NCBI RefSeq assembly: GCF_011297335.1
Contig: NZ_JAAOTJ010000028.1
Coordinates: forward strand, 1-63,703
Direction of reading: 5' to 3'
DNA: 63,703 nt
From: Catellatospora methionotrophica
GTDB taxonomy: Bacteria; Actinomycetota; Actinomycetes; Mycobacteriales; Micromonosporaceae
Shown here: positions 40,204 to 48,813 of the stretch, piece by piece
How the letters are laid out: each line of letters begins with the position of its first letter
Position numbering within the stretch: the stretch's first letter is position 1
Notes under the pieces: generated by a model
What the model saw: the letters and a program-made list of their open reading frames with translations, nothing else
Told to the model about the DNA's origin: nothing
Database searches by the model: none
Position numbers and translations under genes: made by a program

Positions 40204-41295
40204 ATGACCCGATTCGCGATCAGTATGGCCGCGGTGCTGCTGACGGCCTTCGCCCTGCTGTCGGCGACGGATACCGACAGCCGACCGTGGCCCGGGAAGC
40301 CAGATCCGGCCGCCCAGGCCGTGCCTGGTCCCACCGTTGCGGGGGAGCCGGTGGTGTCGGCCGCCGCGCAGACCGCCGCGCCTGCCGCGCCGTTCGAGGA
40401 CGCCCCCTCGCTGACCATGCCCGGCGCGCCCGTCAGGGCCGGGCGGCCGATCGCGATCCACACCGCCGACCTGCCGGCCAACGAGGCCTCGGGTCTGGTG
40501 GCCAGCCGCCGCCACCCCGGTGTCTTCTACTGGCTGCGCGACGGCGGCGGAGCCACCACGCAGCGCCCGAGGGCCGCGCTGTACACCATCCGGCTCGGCG
40601 ACGACGCCCAGGCCTATCCCGTACGCCGGGGGGAGAACTTCCCGTTCGCGCAGGTCTTCGAGGCGCCGAACACCGACTGGGAGGACGTCGTCATGGACGA
40701 CGACGACAACCTGTGGATCGGTGACATCGGGGCCAACGACTGCGTCAGCAAGCAGTACCTCTACCGGACCCTGGAGCCCGAACCGGACACCGACGACCCG
40801 TTCATCGTCACCGCGCGGTATCCGCTGGCCTTCCCCGACCCGGCACCGGGCTGCAAGACCCGCAACGCCGAGGCGATGCTCTGGCTGGACGGCGAGCTCT
40901 ACATCTTCGCCAAGACGGCCAACTCCCCGGTGTACCGGGTGGTGCTGCCCGCCGAGCGCAACAAGCCGGTCGCGCTGCTGCCGGTGACCGAGTTCGACTA
41001 CGGCGTCGACAAGATCTCGGTCAGCGCGGTCTCCGACGACCGCACCCGCCTCACGCTGGCCGGCCACGCCAGGTACTGGGTGTTCGCGGCCGACCCGAAG
41101 CTGAAGGGCGACGCTTTCCTGCGCAAGGCGATGAGCGGCAAGCCCGTGCACACGGCCAGGTTCGACTCGGCGGCGGGCAACGCCTCCGTGGAGGGCGGCA
41201 GCTACGTGCCGGGCACCCACGACCTGCTGTTCGTCGCCGAGAACAAGGAGATCTTCCTGGTCCGCGACGAGCCCGCGAAGCCGGACAAGCGCTGA
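40204..41295 (+). CDS. Secreted beta-propeller-like protein
   Basis: A 363-residue exported protein. A signal peptide (MTRFAISMAAVLLTAFALLSA) is followed by a Pro/Ala-rich stretch. A domain then starts at PANEASGLVASRRHPGVFYWLRDGG, with repeated blade-like segments: DWEDVVMDDDDNLWIGDIGAND, NAEAMLWLDGELYIFAKTANSPVYRV and VSAVSDDRTRLTLAGHARYWVF. The pattern fits an esterase-like or NHL-type propeller. The function is unknown. TAGCAG just before the start could be a -10 box. A strong hairpin follows the stop. Confidence 0.75.
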   Translation: MTRFAISMAAVLLTAFALLSATDTDSRPWPGKPDPAAQAVPGPTVAGEPVVSAAAQTAAPAAPFEDAPSLTMPGAPVRAGRPIAIHTADLPANEASGLVASRRHPGVFYWLRDGGGATTQRPRAALYTIRLGDDAQAYPVRRGENFPFAQVFEAPNTDWEDVVMDDDDNLWIGDIGANDCVSKQYLYRTLEPEPDTDDPFIVTARYPLAFPDPAPGCKTRNAEAMLWLDGELYIFAKTANSPVYRVVLPAERNKPVALLPVTEFDYGVDKISVSAVSDDRTRLTLAGHARYWVFAADPKLKGDAFLRKAMSGKPVHTARFDSAAGNASVEGGSYVPGTHDLLFVAENKEIFLVRDEPAKPDKR

Positions 41296-41329
41296 CCGGC
41301 CCGTGCCGCGCCAGAGCGGCACGGGCCGG
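41296..41329. terminator. Bidirectional terminator
   Basis: CCGGCCCGTGCCGC (41296-41309) and GCGGCACGGGCCGG (41316-41329) form a perfect 14-bp stem with a 6-nt loop between two convergent genes. No T tract. Confidence 0.8.
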
Positions 41330-41335
41330 GGCCTG

Positions 41336-41833
41336 TCAGCAGCCGCCGCAGTTGTAGAACAGGATGTCCCAGTGGTTGCCCTCGTCGGTGTAGAGGTTGC
41401 CGGCGCCGGAGCGGTACTGGTAACCCCACCCGGCGATGTAGCCGAGGTAGGTGAAGTGCCCGGTGATGTAGTTGCTGATGCACGCGTACTTGCTGATGTC
41501 GAGCTTGTAGCCGTTCCAGTGGCTGTAGGTGCCGCCGGCGTGGCCGGTCTCGGTGCCCGCGGTGATGTTGATCGAGCAGCCGCTGGCGCTCTTGAGCGTC
41601 TTGATGCCGTTGATGGTCACCTGGCGCACGTCGGTGAACGAGGTGCACCTTGCGTTGTTGCGGTCGTTGCAGTTGCCGCTCGACGACCAGCCGACGCCGG
41701 CCGCGTTGAGCTGCGAGGCCGCCTGCGAGTGGGTGAGGAACGTGGCGGCGTGCGCGGGACTGGCGAAGGCCAGCACGGACGCGACGACACCGGCCAGGAC
41801 CACGGTGAGGGCGCGGGGTACGAAGCGGGACAT
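41336..41833 (-). CDS. Secreted M15-like peptidase or Hedgehog/DD-peptidase-fold protein
   Basis: A 165-residue exported protein with signal MSRFVPRALTVVLAGVVASVLAFASPAHA. The mature part begins ATFLTHSQAASQLNAAGVGWSSSGNCNDRNNARCTSF. It contains TGHAGGTYSHWNGYKLDIS and EGNHWDILFY, matching the zinc-ligand HxxxxxxD and xHWD pattern of the M15/Hedgehog fold, and four or more cysteines. Members cleave peptidoglycan peptides. ATG at 41833 follows GAGGAG, with long 9-nt spacing. It is convergent with the beta-propeller gene. Confidence 0.8.
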   Translation of the reverse strand: MSRFVPRALTVVLAGVVASVLAFASPAHAATFLTHSQAASQLNAAGVGWSSSGNCNDRNNARCTSFTDVRQVTINGIKTLKSASGCSINITAGTETGHAGGTYSHWNGYKLDISKYACISNYITGHFTYLGYIAGWGYQYRSGAGNLYTDEGNHWDILFYNCGGC

Positions 41834-41863
41834 GGGGGATGCTCCTCGGGGTGTGGAGTTATT

Positions 41864-41888
41864 TTCCATCCGCTGCGCAGCGATGGAA
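41864..41888 (-). promoter_or_regulatory. Hairpin in the 5' region of the M15-like gene
   Basis: TTCCATC (41864-41870) and GATGGAA (41882-41888) flank GCTGC/GCAGC with a single bulged C, making an almost complete palindrome of 25 nt about 30 nt upstream of the start. It may be an operator or a leader hairpin. Confidence 0.4.
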
Positions 41889-41996
41889 GGTTTTTACCAC
41901 ACATAGAAGAGTGACGCTAGACGGCGAAGTGTCACGCGACGTGCCGTCGTCCGTGGACCGGCCATTCACCTAGCAGCCTAGGACGACCTAGCGGGA

Positions 41997-42029
41997 GTGT
42001 CCGTCGCCGCAGCGGACACGCGGCGACGG
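41997..42029 (-). terminator. Terminator region of Nudix gene with two alternative hairpins
   Basis: GTGTCCG/CGGACAC (41997-42003, 42013-42019) and CCGTCGCCGC/GCGGCGACGG (42001-42010, 42020-42029) are mutually exclusive perfect stems just downstream of the minus-strand Nudix stop. Confidence 0.5.
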
Positions 42030-42052
42030 TGGAGTGGGGCGGATGGTGCAGG

Positions 42053-42793
42053 TCAGGCGGCAGGGGCCGGGGGCCACAGTCCGCGGGCCAGCGCGTACGC
42101 GTACGCGGCCAGGGCGAACGCGTCGCCGAGCTCGCCGTCACGGATGAGCTGGGTGAACTCCTCGGCCGTGACCGCCCGGAACTCGTCGATGCCCTCCTCG
42201 GCCGCCCCGGCCGGATGCTCCTGCGGCACGCCCGCCAGCCGCGCGAGGTACAGCTCGTCCCCGCCGACCCCGGCACCCGTGTCGGTGTCCAGGACACCGA
42301 GGTAGACCACCTCGGCGGCGGCGACGCCGACCTCCTCCTCGACCTCGCGGGCAGCCGTGGCCGCCCCGTCCGCGCCGGGCTCGGCGAAGCCGCGGGGGAT
42401 CTCCCAGTGCCAGCGCCGCGTCGCGTGGCGGAAATGCCGGACCAGCAGGATGCGCCCGTCGGGCAGCACCGGCAGGACCGCCGCGCCGATGCCGTCGTGT
42501 GGCGACATCGCGCGGATGTACACCCCCAGCGCGCCGTCGGGGAAGCGCACCGCGTCGCGGACCAGCATCGTGTACCGGTCGGCGTACACCACGCCGATGT
42601 CGCCGTTCTGCTCCGGCAGGCCCGCGGCGGCCAGTTTCAACGCGGACTCGTCGGCCACCTGCTCCTGCAGGTCGGGATCGAGCACGATCTCGTACGCCGC
42701 GCCGGGCGGATTGGCGAACAGGTGCGGCCGCTGCTCGCGCAGACGGTCGTACGCGGCGAGCCGAGCCGAGCGCCGGGTCTGCCGATCGGTCAT
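42053..42793 (-). CDS. Nudix hydrolase, ADP-ribose-pyrophosphatase-like
   Basis: A 246-residue protein with the Nudix box GFAEPGADGAATAAREVEEEVGV (about 145-167), where WHWEIPRGFAEPG is typical of sugar-nucleotide pyrophosphatases. The N-terminal 80 residues (RLREQRPHLFANPPGAAYEIVLDPDLQEQVADES) are an extra domain seen in actinomycete members. ATG at 42793. The substrate is a nucleoside diphosphate sugar by inference. It diverges from the orphan gene at 42948. Confidence 0.87.
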   Translation of the reverse strand: MTDRQTRRSARLAAYDRLREQRPHLFANPPGAAYEIVLDPDLQEQVADESALKLAAAGLPEQNGDIGVVYADRYTMLVRDAVRFPDGALGVYIRAMSPHDGIGAAVLPVLPDGRILLVRHFRHATRRWHWEIPRGFAEPGADGAATAAREVEEEVGVAAAEVVYLGVLDTDTGAGVGGDELYLARLAGVPQEHPAGAAEEGIDEFRAVTAEEFTQLIRDGELGDAFALAAYAYALARGLWPPAPAA

Positions 42794-42947
42794 GAGTCAC
42801 GCCAATCTGCGAGGTGCGGGCACCGATGGGGCGATCGAGGGTGAGCGTAGCGGACCGGTGCACCCGATCCGGTAAGCCGCTGGCATCCATCGTGATTGGA
42901 CTGAAAGTATCGGGGTCCGACTGTCACGCCCCCGGAGAGTCTCCCCT

Positions 42948-44519
42948 ATGACCCGCATCATCAGCCCGGCGGATCTGCGCGCGCAGGGCGCCAGCGTGGT
43001 GTTCCCGCAGTCCATCGACAACCAGTTCATGACCGCGGACCTCTTCGCCAGGATCCGTCAACGCGGGCTGACCCTCAAGGGCCTGCTCAACAACGCGATC
43101 TCCGACCATCCCGACCCGATCTCGACCCAGCTGTTCAACGAGTCGAAGACCGAGTACATCCGCAGCCTGCTGTACTCGCGCCGGATCGTGGTCAACCGGG
43201 CGTCCTTCTGGAACAACCCCGTGCTGGTGTCCTCGCTGCTGAGCGGCACCGACGACCACGACGCGCTGGTCAGCCTCATCGCCGGCAAGACGATCATGCC
43301 GTACCTGTTCAACGAGAGCGACTTCTCCCAGCGGCCCTCGTTCCACGTGCTCGACGCGGGCGAGAAGGCGGTGCTGCGCCTGGTCGGCGACGCCTCGCTG
43401 ACCGAGGTCGAATGCGTGCGCCTCGGCGGTGCGGACGGGGCCGAGAACGAGCGCGAGAACGACCGGCTCGCCGTGCGCTTCCGCCAGCAGTTGCAGCTGC
43501 CGCTGGAGATGGGCCCGCAGCGGCTCGACCTCGTGGTCACCGCGCTGCTGGGCGACCGCTCGGCGAGCCCCCGCGAGCGCGCCAAGCTGGCCGACGAGCT
43601 CAGGGGCGTCGCGAAGTGGGTGCGCCGCACCAAACCCAACCGCAACGAGCTTTACCGCAAGTACATCACCCGCAACGACCCGGTGGCCTCCCGCTACCAC
43701 GGCGACCGGTTCACGTTCGAGCTGAAGAAGTGGTTCGACGTGGTCTACAACAGCAACCTGCCGTCGCTGATCGAGGCCCGCACCTTCACCCCGAACGGCA
43801 TGCCGACGCCGCTGGACGCCCAGCTCGACTGGGGCCGGGTCGCGCCCCGGATCGACGCCGCCGGCGCCGACTTCGCCGACGCGGGCGCCGAGGTCCTGGA
43901 CCGGGCCCGCAACTACGCCAAGCTCAAGGCGTGGGACGCGCTGGAGCGCCAGCTCGCCGTCACGCTGCCCGCGCCGGAGGACCTCACCCACGCCGACGTC
44001 ATGGTGATCAGGAGCTGGGGCACCTGGGAACAGATGATGGAGGCGATGGAGGACCACATCGACCAGTCCCTGGACCTGGCCCGGATGCGGGAGTTCTGGC
44101 GGGCGTACAACGAGTTCCTCAAGGAGCTGTCGCTGTGGTGGCTGGCCCGGGGCCGGGCCAGGCGGGAGGCGTACGCGGCGGGGGTGGCCCGGATCTGGCG
44201 CTGGGGGAGCTGGTTCATGGGGCTGGTGAACCTCGGTGACGAGGTGTTCCCGGTGCTGCCGTCGATGGACGAGATGCCGCCGCTCGGCGACGCGGAGGGC
44301 ATGGTCGAGGTCGCGGTGGAGACCGGCATGTTCCTGTACCAGAAGGCCGGCGTGGAGTGGCGGCGCAGCCAGGCCATGCGCGGCATCGAGAAGGTGCAGA
44401 AGGTCAGCCGGGCCGAGCTGGTGCGGATGTACGAGTCGATCCGGGCGCTGCAGCCGTCGCTGGAGTCGCAGCCGCTGCCGGGTGGCGGCGCCGACACGGC
44501 CACGGAGGAGACCGCCTGA
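42948..44519 (+). CDS. 523-residue protein of unknown function
   Basis: I do not recognise this protein. It is soluble, with an N-terminal region TRIISPADLRAQGASVVFPQSIDNQFMTADLFARIRQRG. A helical part with RIVVNRASFWNNPVLVSSLLSGTDDHDALVSLIAGKTIMPYLF, RRTKPNRNELYRKYITRNDPVASRYHGDRFTFELKKWFD and a long helical C-terminus rich in Trp and Met (DVMVIRSWGTWEQMMEAMEDHIDQSLDLARMREFWRAYNEF) follow. No known catalytic motif is visible. Codon use is normal for the genome. GGAG about 10 nt upstream of ATG 42948 is a weak binding site. It is a single gene. Confidence 0.65.
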   Translation: MTRIISPADLRAQGASVVFPQSIDNQFMTADLFARIRQRGLTLKGLLNNAISDHPDPISTQLFNESKTEYIRSLLYSRRIVVNRASFWNNPVLVSSLLSGTDDHDALVSLIAGKTIMPYLFNESDFSQRPSFHVLDAGEKAVLRLVGDASLTEVECVRLGGADGAENERENDRLAVRFRQQLQLPLEMGPQRLDLVVTALLGDRSASPRERAKLADELRGVAKWVRRTKPNRNELYRKYITRNDPVASRYHGDRFTFELKKWFDVVYNSNLPSLIEARTFTPNGMPTPLDAQLDWGRVAPRIDAAGADFADAGAEVLDRARNYAKLKAWDALERQLAVTLPAPEDLTHADVMVIRSWGTWEQMMEAMEDHIDQSLDLARMREFWRAYNEFLKELSLWWLARGRARREAYAAGVARIWRWGSWFMGLVNLGDEVFPVLPSMDEMPPLGDAEGMVEVAVETGMFLYQKAGVEWRRSQAMRGIEKVQKVSRAELVRMYESIRALQPSLESQPLPGGGADTATEETA

Positions 44520-44535
44520 GCGAGGCGGGCGCGGA

Positions 44536-45462
44536 TCAGGCGGTCCGTGCCCGCATCGCCCGGTCCAGGCCGCGCATCCGGTCGGTGACCAGGTCGACCA
44601 CGACGCGGCTGGCGGGCGACAGCTCGCCCTCGCGGTGCACCACGGCGAACGTCTCGTACATCGCGGGGCGCAGCGGGGCCCAGCCGAGCCCGGCGGGCAG
44701 CCGGTCGCCGAGCCCGTGCAGCACGCCGCGCCAGGTGACCGTGTCGGCCAGGCCGCGGGCCGCGATGTCCAGGGCCGTCTCGGTGTCCTCGACCTCGATG
44801 CGGGGACGCAGCGGGTGGCCGGTGCGCTGCACCGCCTGGGCGAGCTGGCGGCGGGTGGTGTCGGTCTCCCGCCAGCTCGCGTCGGGCAGCACGAGCTGGG
44901 CTGACGCGAGATCGCTGGGCGTGATCCGGGCGTGCAGCCGGGCCGGGTCGGCGCTGACGTACACCAGTTCGTCGCGCAGCACCGGGGTGACGACCATGTT
45001 CTCGTCCTCGACCGGCAGCGCGATCACCGCCGCCTCCAGGCGGCCCTTGCGCAGGTGCTCCAGCACCTCGGCGGAGTTCTGCCCGACCAGCTCGACGCGC
45101 ACCCCGGGGTGGCGCTGCAGCACGTCGGCGACCAGGTCGGCGGCGAGGTAGAAGCGCGCGGTGCGGAACACCCCGAAGCGCACCGTGCCGGTCAGTAGTT
45201 CCCGCACCGACGCGACGGCCCGCCCGGCCTCGGCGACGGCGGCCAGCGCGGCGGACGCGTGCGGTTGCAGGGCGCGGGCGGCCTCGGTCGGCACCAGGCC
45301 CCGGCCGACCCGCCGGAACAGGGTGGTGTCGAGCTGCTGCTCCAGCAGCCGGACCTGTTCGGAGATCGACGGCTGGGCGTAGCCGAGCGCGGTAGCGGCG
45401 GCGGTGAACGAACCGTGTTCCAGGGTGGCCAGGAAGCAGCGGAGCTGGTGCAGGGAGAGCAC
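44536..45462 (-). CDS. LysR-family transcriptional regulator
   Basis: A 308-residue regulator. The N-terminal helix-turn-helix (QLRCFLATLEHGSFTAAATALGYAQPSISEQVRLLEQQLDTTLFRR, about 5-50) is followed by the LysR effector domain (TGTVRFGVFRTARFYLAADLVADVLQRHPGVRVEL). GTG at 45462 has CGGAG 6-9 nt before it. The longer frame from 45516 lacks one. It faces an EamA-type exporter gene on the other strand, the usual arrangement of a LysR protein and its target. Confidence 0.9.
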   Translation of the reverse strand: MLSLHQLRCFLATLEHGSFTAAATALGYAQPSISEQVRLLEQQLDTTLFRRVGRGLVPTEAARALQPHASAALAAVAEAGRAVASVRELLTGTVRFGVFRTARFYLAADLVADVLQRHPGVRVELVGQNSAEVLEHLRKGRLEAAVIALPVEDENMVVTPVLRDELVYVSADPARLHARITPSDLASAQLVLPDASWRETDTTRRQLAQAVQRTGHPLRPRIEVEDTETALDIAARGLADTVTWRGVLHGLGDRLPAGLGWAPLRPAMYETFAVVHREGELSPASRVVVDLVTDRMRGLDRAMRARTA

Positions 45463-45557
45463 GCGGACGGCTCCGTTCGATCTATAGGAGATTCCTGTGG
45501 GCAGCGCTGGAAACAAAGGCTACCTCGATGACTGCCGGCGACCTACCGTTCTGTTCC

Positions 45558-46745
45558 ATGACCGCCACCGTCTCCGCGCCCGCCCTCGTGAGCGCGCCGA
45601 TCACCCGCTCCGCCCGGCGCGGCACCGTGCTGGTGCTCGTCTCCGCGACGGGCTTCGGCATGTCGGCCGTGTTCGCCAAGCAGGCGTACGCGGCCGGTTT
45701 CAACGTGCCGACGATGCTGACCGGGCGGTTCGTGCTCGCGGCGGCGCTGCTGTGGGCCGTGGTCGCCTGGCGGCGCGCGCCGCTGCCCCGGGGCCGGGCC
45801 CTGGCCGTCTGCGTCGGGCTCGGCGCGGTCGGCTACGCGCTGCAGTCCGGCTTCTACTTCGGGTCGCTGGCCCGCATCGACGCCTCGCTCACGGCGCTGC
45901 TGCTGTACGCGTACCCGGGGCTGGTCACGGTGCTGGCGATCGCGCTGCGCCGGGAGCGTCCCGACCGCCGCCGGCTGGCCGCGCTGGCCTGCTCGGCCGC
46001 CGGGCTGCTGCTGATGCTCGGCGCGGGCGGGGTCGGCGGGTCGGCCGCCACCGGGGGAGTGCTGCTGGCACTTGGGGCCGCGGTCGCGTACGCCCTCTAT
46101 CTGACCGTCTCGGCCGGGCTGCCCGCCGAGCTCGACATCTTCGCGGTGACCGCGGTGGTGTGCAGTTCGGCCGCGGCCAGCCTGGCCGTGGCGGGGCTGG
46201 CCACCGGCAGCCTGCACGCCCCGCACGAGGCGTCCGGCTGGGTGTGGACCGCGCTGCTGGCCGTCGTGTCGACCGTGGTGCCGATCGCGGGCATCTTCGT
46301 CGGCGTACGCGACGTCGGCGCGTCGACCGCGGCGATCCTGTCCTGCGCCGAACCCGCCGTGACGGTCGCCACCACCGCCCTGGTCTACGGCGAGCGCCTC
46401 AGCCCGGCTCAGGCCGCCGGCGGTCTGGCGGTGCTGGCCTCGGTCGCCGTGCTCCAGTTGCGCCGCCGGGCGAAGGCCGTGCCGGTCGCCGCGCCCGCCC
46501 CGGAGGTATCCTGCGACGTCCCCTCCCCGGCCGCCGGAGATGAACGTGAGACGCCTCGCACCCCTCGCCGTCGCGGCGGCACTGCTCGCTGGGGGCTGCG
46601 CCCCCGCCGCCCCGGCGGCGTGGGTTCCCGCCCCGTCGGCGCCGGCCGTCCCGTCCGTGTCGACCGCCCCGTCACCCGTGGTGGCGCTCACCCCGGCGCA
46701 GAGACTGACCGCGGTCCTCGTCACCGACGAGGCGCTGGCGGCTGA
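45558..46745 (+). CDS. EamA/DMT-family transporter
   Basis: A 395-residue membrane protein with ten hydrophobic segments arranged as two EamA repeats (VLVLVSATGFGMSAVFAKQAYAAGFN at the first, GWVWTALLAVVSTVVPIAGIFVGVRDVGASTAAILSCAEP in the second). Family members export metabolites or amino acids. It is divergent from a LysR gene. The family domain ends near 46480, but no in-frame stop occurs until 46745, so the last about 65 residues (RETPRTPRRRGGTARWG onward) overlap the next gene by 206 nt in another frame and look like non-coding translation. Confidence 0.85.
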   Translation: MTATVSAPALVSAPITRSARRGTVLVLVSATGFGMSAVFAKQAYAAGFNVPTMLTGRFVLAAALLWAVVAWRRAPLPRGRALAVCVGLGAVGYALQSGFYFGSLARIDASLTALLLYAYPGLVTVLAIALRRERPDRRRLAALACSAAGLLLMLGAGGVGGSAATGGVLLALGAAVAYALYLTVSAGLPAELDIFAVTAVVCSSAAASLAVAGLATGSLHAPHEASGWVWTALLAVVSTVVPIAGIFVGVRDVGASTAAILSCAEPAVTVATTALVYGERLSPAQAAGGLAVLASVAVLQLRRRAKAVPVAAPAPEVSCDVPSPAAGDERETPRTPRRRGGTARWGLRPRRPGGVGSRPVGAGRPVRVDRPVTRGGAHPGAETDRGPRHRRGAGG

Positions 46746-47241
46746 GCTCACCACGTCGGGCACGGATCTGGAGCGTGCCTACGACGGCGAGCGCGCGCCG
46801 GGTTTCCCGGCCGGCACCGTCACCGCCTGCGGGACGCGGGCGGTCTCGTCCACCAAGGACGCCAAGCAGGTGCGGGCGCACGTACGGGCCTGGGTGGTCA
46901 ACGGGGTGGTGCTCACCCAGGAGGTGCACGTGCTGCCCCGGCAGCGGGCCGAGGACGTGGTGGCCAAGGCGGCGAGCACCCTGAAAGGCTGTGCGAGCTA
47001 CGCCGACCACGGCGACGGTTACCGCCGCACCGCGAGCAACAAGATCAAGCTGCCGGAGCCGGTGCGGGGGGCCGCGGCGTGCTTCACCGTGGCCGGATCG
47101 GTCAACTGCCACGCCTACCTGGGGCGCGCGGGGGTGGTGACCACGGTGTCGAGCATGGGCCCGGACCAGAAGACCGCCGAATGGTGGCTGGACCGGATCA
47201 TGACGGCCGCCGAGCACCGCCTGGAGAAGCTGCCGGCCTGA
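46540..47241 (+). CDS. Lipoprotein of unknown function
   Basis: A 233-residue lipoprotein with signal MNVRRLAPLAVAAALLAGGC, a lipobox LAGGC and a Pro/Ala linker. The soluble domain carries LTPAQRLTAVLVTDEALAAEL, QVRAHVRAWVVNGVVLTQEVHVLPRQRAEDVVAKAASTLKGC and VTTVSSMGPDQKTAEWWLDRIMTAAEHRL. It resembles the PknH-like extracellular sensor fold only loosely. ATG at 46540, with GTG at 46546 after GGAG as a good alternative. It begins inside the EamA frame and shares its transcript. A strong terminator follows. Confidence 0.75.
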   Translation: MNVRRLAPLAVAAALLAGGCAPAAPAAWVPAPSAPAVPSVSTAPSPVVALTPAQRLTAVLVTDEALAAELTTSGTDLERAYDGERAPGFPAGTVTACGTRAVSSTKDAKQVRAHVRAWVVNGVVLTQEVHVLPRQRAEDVVAKAASTLKGCASYADHGDGYRRTASNKIKLPEPVRGAAACFTVAGSVNCHAYLGRAGVVTTVSSMGPDQKTAEWWLDRIMTAAEHRLEKLPA

Positions 47242-47274
47242 GCCACTGCTGCCCGGTCTCCGCGACCCGACGCG

Positions 47275-47312
47275 CGACAGCCCCGTTCACCTGCTGGTGA
47301 ACGGGGCTGTCG
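47275..47312. terminator. Bidirectional terminator
   Basis: CGACAGCCCCGTTCAC (47275-47290) and GTGAACGGGGCTGTCG (47297-47312) form a perfect 16-bp stem with a 6-nt loop between two convergent genes. Confidence 0.85.
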
Positions 47313-47334
47313 TGTCAGGAGGGCGATCTTCCTG

Positions 47335-48813
47335 TCAGACCAGGAAGTTCTCGAAGGCCCAGGGCTCGGAGTCGTCGCCGGTCTTCGGGCGGAAGTTGGC
47401 GAACGGCTCGTAGTAGGAGCTGCGCGGGGTCCAGTCGGTGTGCACCGAGGGGACCGGGCCCAGGTACGGGTTGGCGACGTCGAGGACGGCCTCGGGGTCG
47501 AGGTCGTCGGGGACGCACAGGCCCCGGTTCGGGTTGTTGACCATCCAGTAGACCGCGCCCAGCACCGACGCCGCGACCTGCAGGGTGGTGGCGTTCTGGT
47601 GCGGGACCAGGGCGCGCGACTCGTCGATGCCGAGTTGCGAGCCGACCCACCAGCCGTTGAGCTCGTGGCCGAGCAGCAGCACGCCCAGCTCGTCGATGCC
47701 GCTGATGATCTCGTCGTTCATGATGCGCTGGTTCGTCTGCAGCGTGTACCCGGTCATCTGGCACTCGTGCAGGCTGTTCAGCGCGGCGTCGGACGGCTGG
47801 TACGCGTAGTGCACGGTGGGGCGGTAGACCGCCTTGCCGTCCTCCCACACGGTCAGGTGGTCGCTGATGGTGAACGCCTCGCCGTGGCGCACGACCATGC
47901 CGATGATGGGGCCGCCGAGCGGCACCCAGGAGCGGACCTTGGTGGTGATGCCGGTCTGGGCGAGGCAGATCTGGTTCTGCGGACCCGTTTCGTGGGTGTA
48001 CGCGTTGGCGGGCAGCGTGGGCTCGTGGGTGCCCCAGCCCATCTCGGCGGGCGCGATGCCCTCCTCGTAGAAGCCCTCCACGGACCAGGTGTTGACGAAC
48101 TCGCCGACCTGCTTGGGCTTGTCGCTGACCTGGGTGTCGCGCTCGGAGATGTGGATCACCTTGGTGCCGGTGAGCATGCCCAGGGCCGCGAAGTCGCGGT
48201 TGGCCAGGGCCTCTTCGAGCTTGACCTTGCGGTCGGCGTCCAGCGGCTTGGGCAGGCGCTCGGGCTCCTTGAGCATCGCGGTGGCGATGTCCAGCAGCGC
48301 GATCTTGGCCCAGTGGCTGACCAGGCCGGGGTTGGCGCCGTGCTCGACGATGGCGGTCGGGCCGTCGGCCTTCCATCCCTTGGCCCGCTCGCGCAGCTTC
48401 ATGTGCCGGGCGTACAGCGTGCGCGACTGCGGGGTCGCGTTGAGCTGGTCGGCGTAGGGGTCCCACTCCTCGACCGAGGTGTCGACGTAGAGGGTACCGT
48501 GGCGCTGGCACCAGTCGATGATCACGCCGGTGTCGATGTTCCAGGCCAGGTTGATCAGGACGTCGCCGTCGCCGACGTACTCGGCGAGCTTGGTCTCGAT
48601 GTTCTCCGGGGTGATGCGGTCGCGCACGTAGGTCGCGCCGGCGGCGGTGATCTCCGCGGCGGTGTGGGCGAGGTCCTCGAAGTCCATCACGGTCAGGCGC
48701 GTGAAGTCCATGTCGACGTGGCGCAGCAGCAGGGGCTGCAGGCACTGCGACACCGAGCCGCTGCCGAGCAGGAGGATGCGGCCGCTGAAGGCCAGCTTGG
48801 GGATCGTCGTCAC
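47335..48813 (-). CDS. Homospermidine synthase-like enzyme
   Basis: A 492-residue enzyme of the saccharopine dehydrogenase/homospermidine synthase group. A Rossmann domain begins KLAFSGRILLLGSGSVSQCLQPLLLRH. The family stretches VIVDW-like NIDTGVIIDWCQRHGTLYVDTSVEEWDPY, GANPGLVSHWAKIALLDIATA and NGWWVGSQLGIDE follow. The likely reaction joins two putrescine units (or putrescine and spermidine) to homospermidine with NAD+. GTG at 48813 has CGGAG 8 nt before it and overlaps the decarboxylase stop by 4 nt, so the decarboxylase feeds it directly. Confidence 0.88.
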   Translation of the reverse strand: MTTIPKLAFSGRILLLGSGSVSQCLQPLLLRHVDMDFTRLTVMDFEDLAHTAAEITAAGATYVRDRITPENIETKLAEYVGDGDVLINLAWNIDTGVIIDWCQRHGTLYVDTSVEEWDPYADQLNATPQSRTLYARHMKLRERAKGWKADGPTAIVEHGANPGLVSHWAKIALLDIATAMLKEPERLPKPLDADRKVKLEEALANRDFAALGMLTGTKVIHISERDTQVSDKPKQVGEFVNTWSVEGFYEEGIAPAEMGWGTHEPTLPANAYTHETGPQNQICLAQTGITTKVRSWVPLGGPIIGMVVRHGEAFTISDHLTVWEDGKAVYRPTVHYAYQPSDAALNSLHECQMTGYTLQTNQRIMNDEIISGIDELGVLLLGHELNGWWVGSQLGIDESRALVPHQNATTLQVAASVLGAVYWMVNNPNRGLCVPDDLDPEAVLDVANPYLGPVPSVHTDWTPRSSYYEPFANFRPKTGDDSEPWAFENFLV

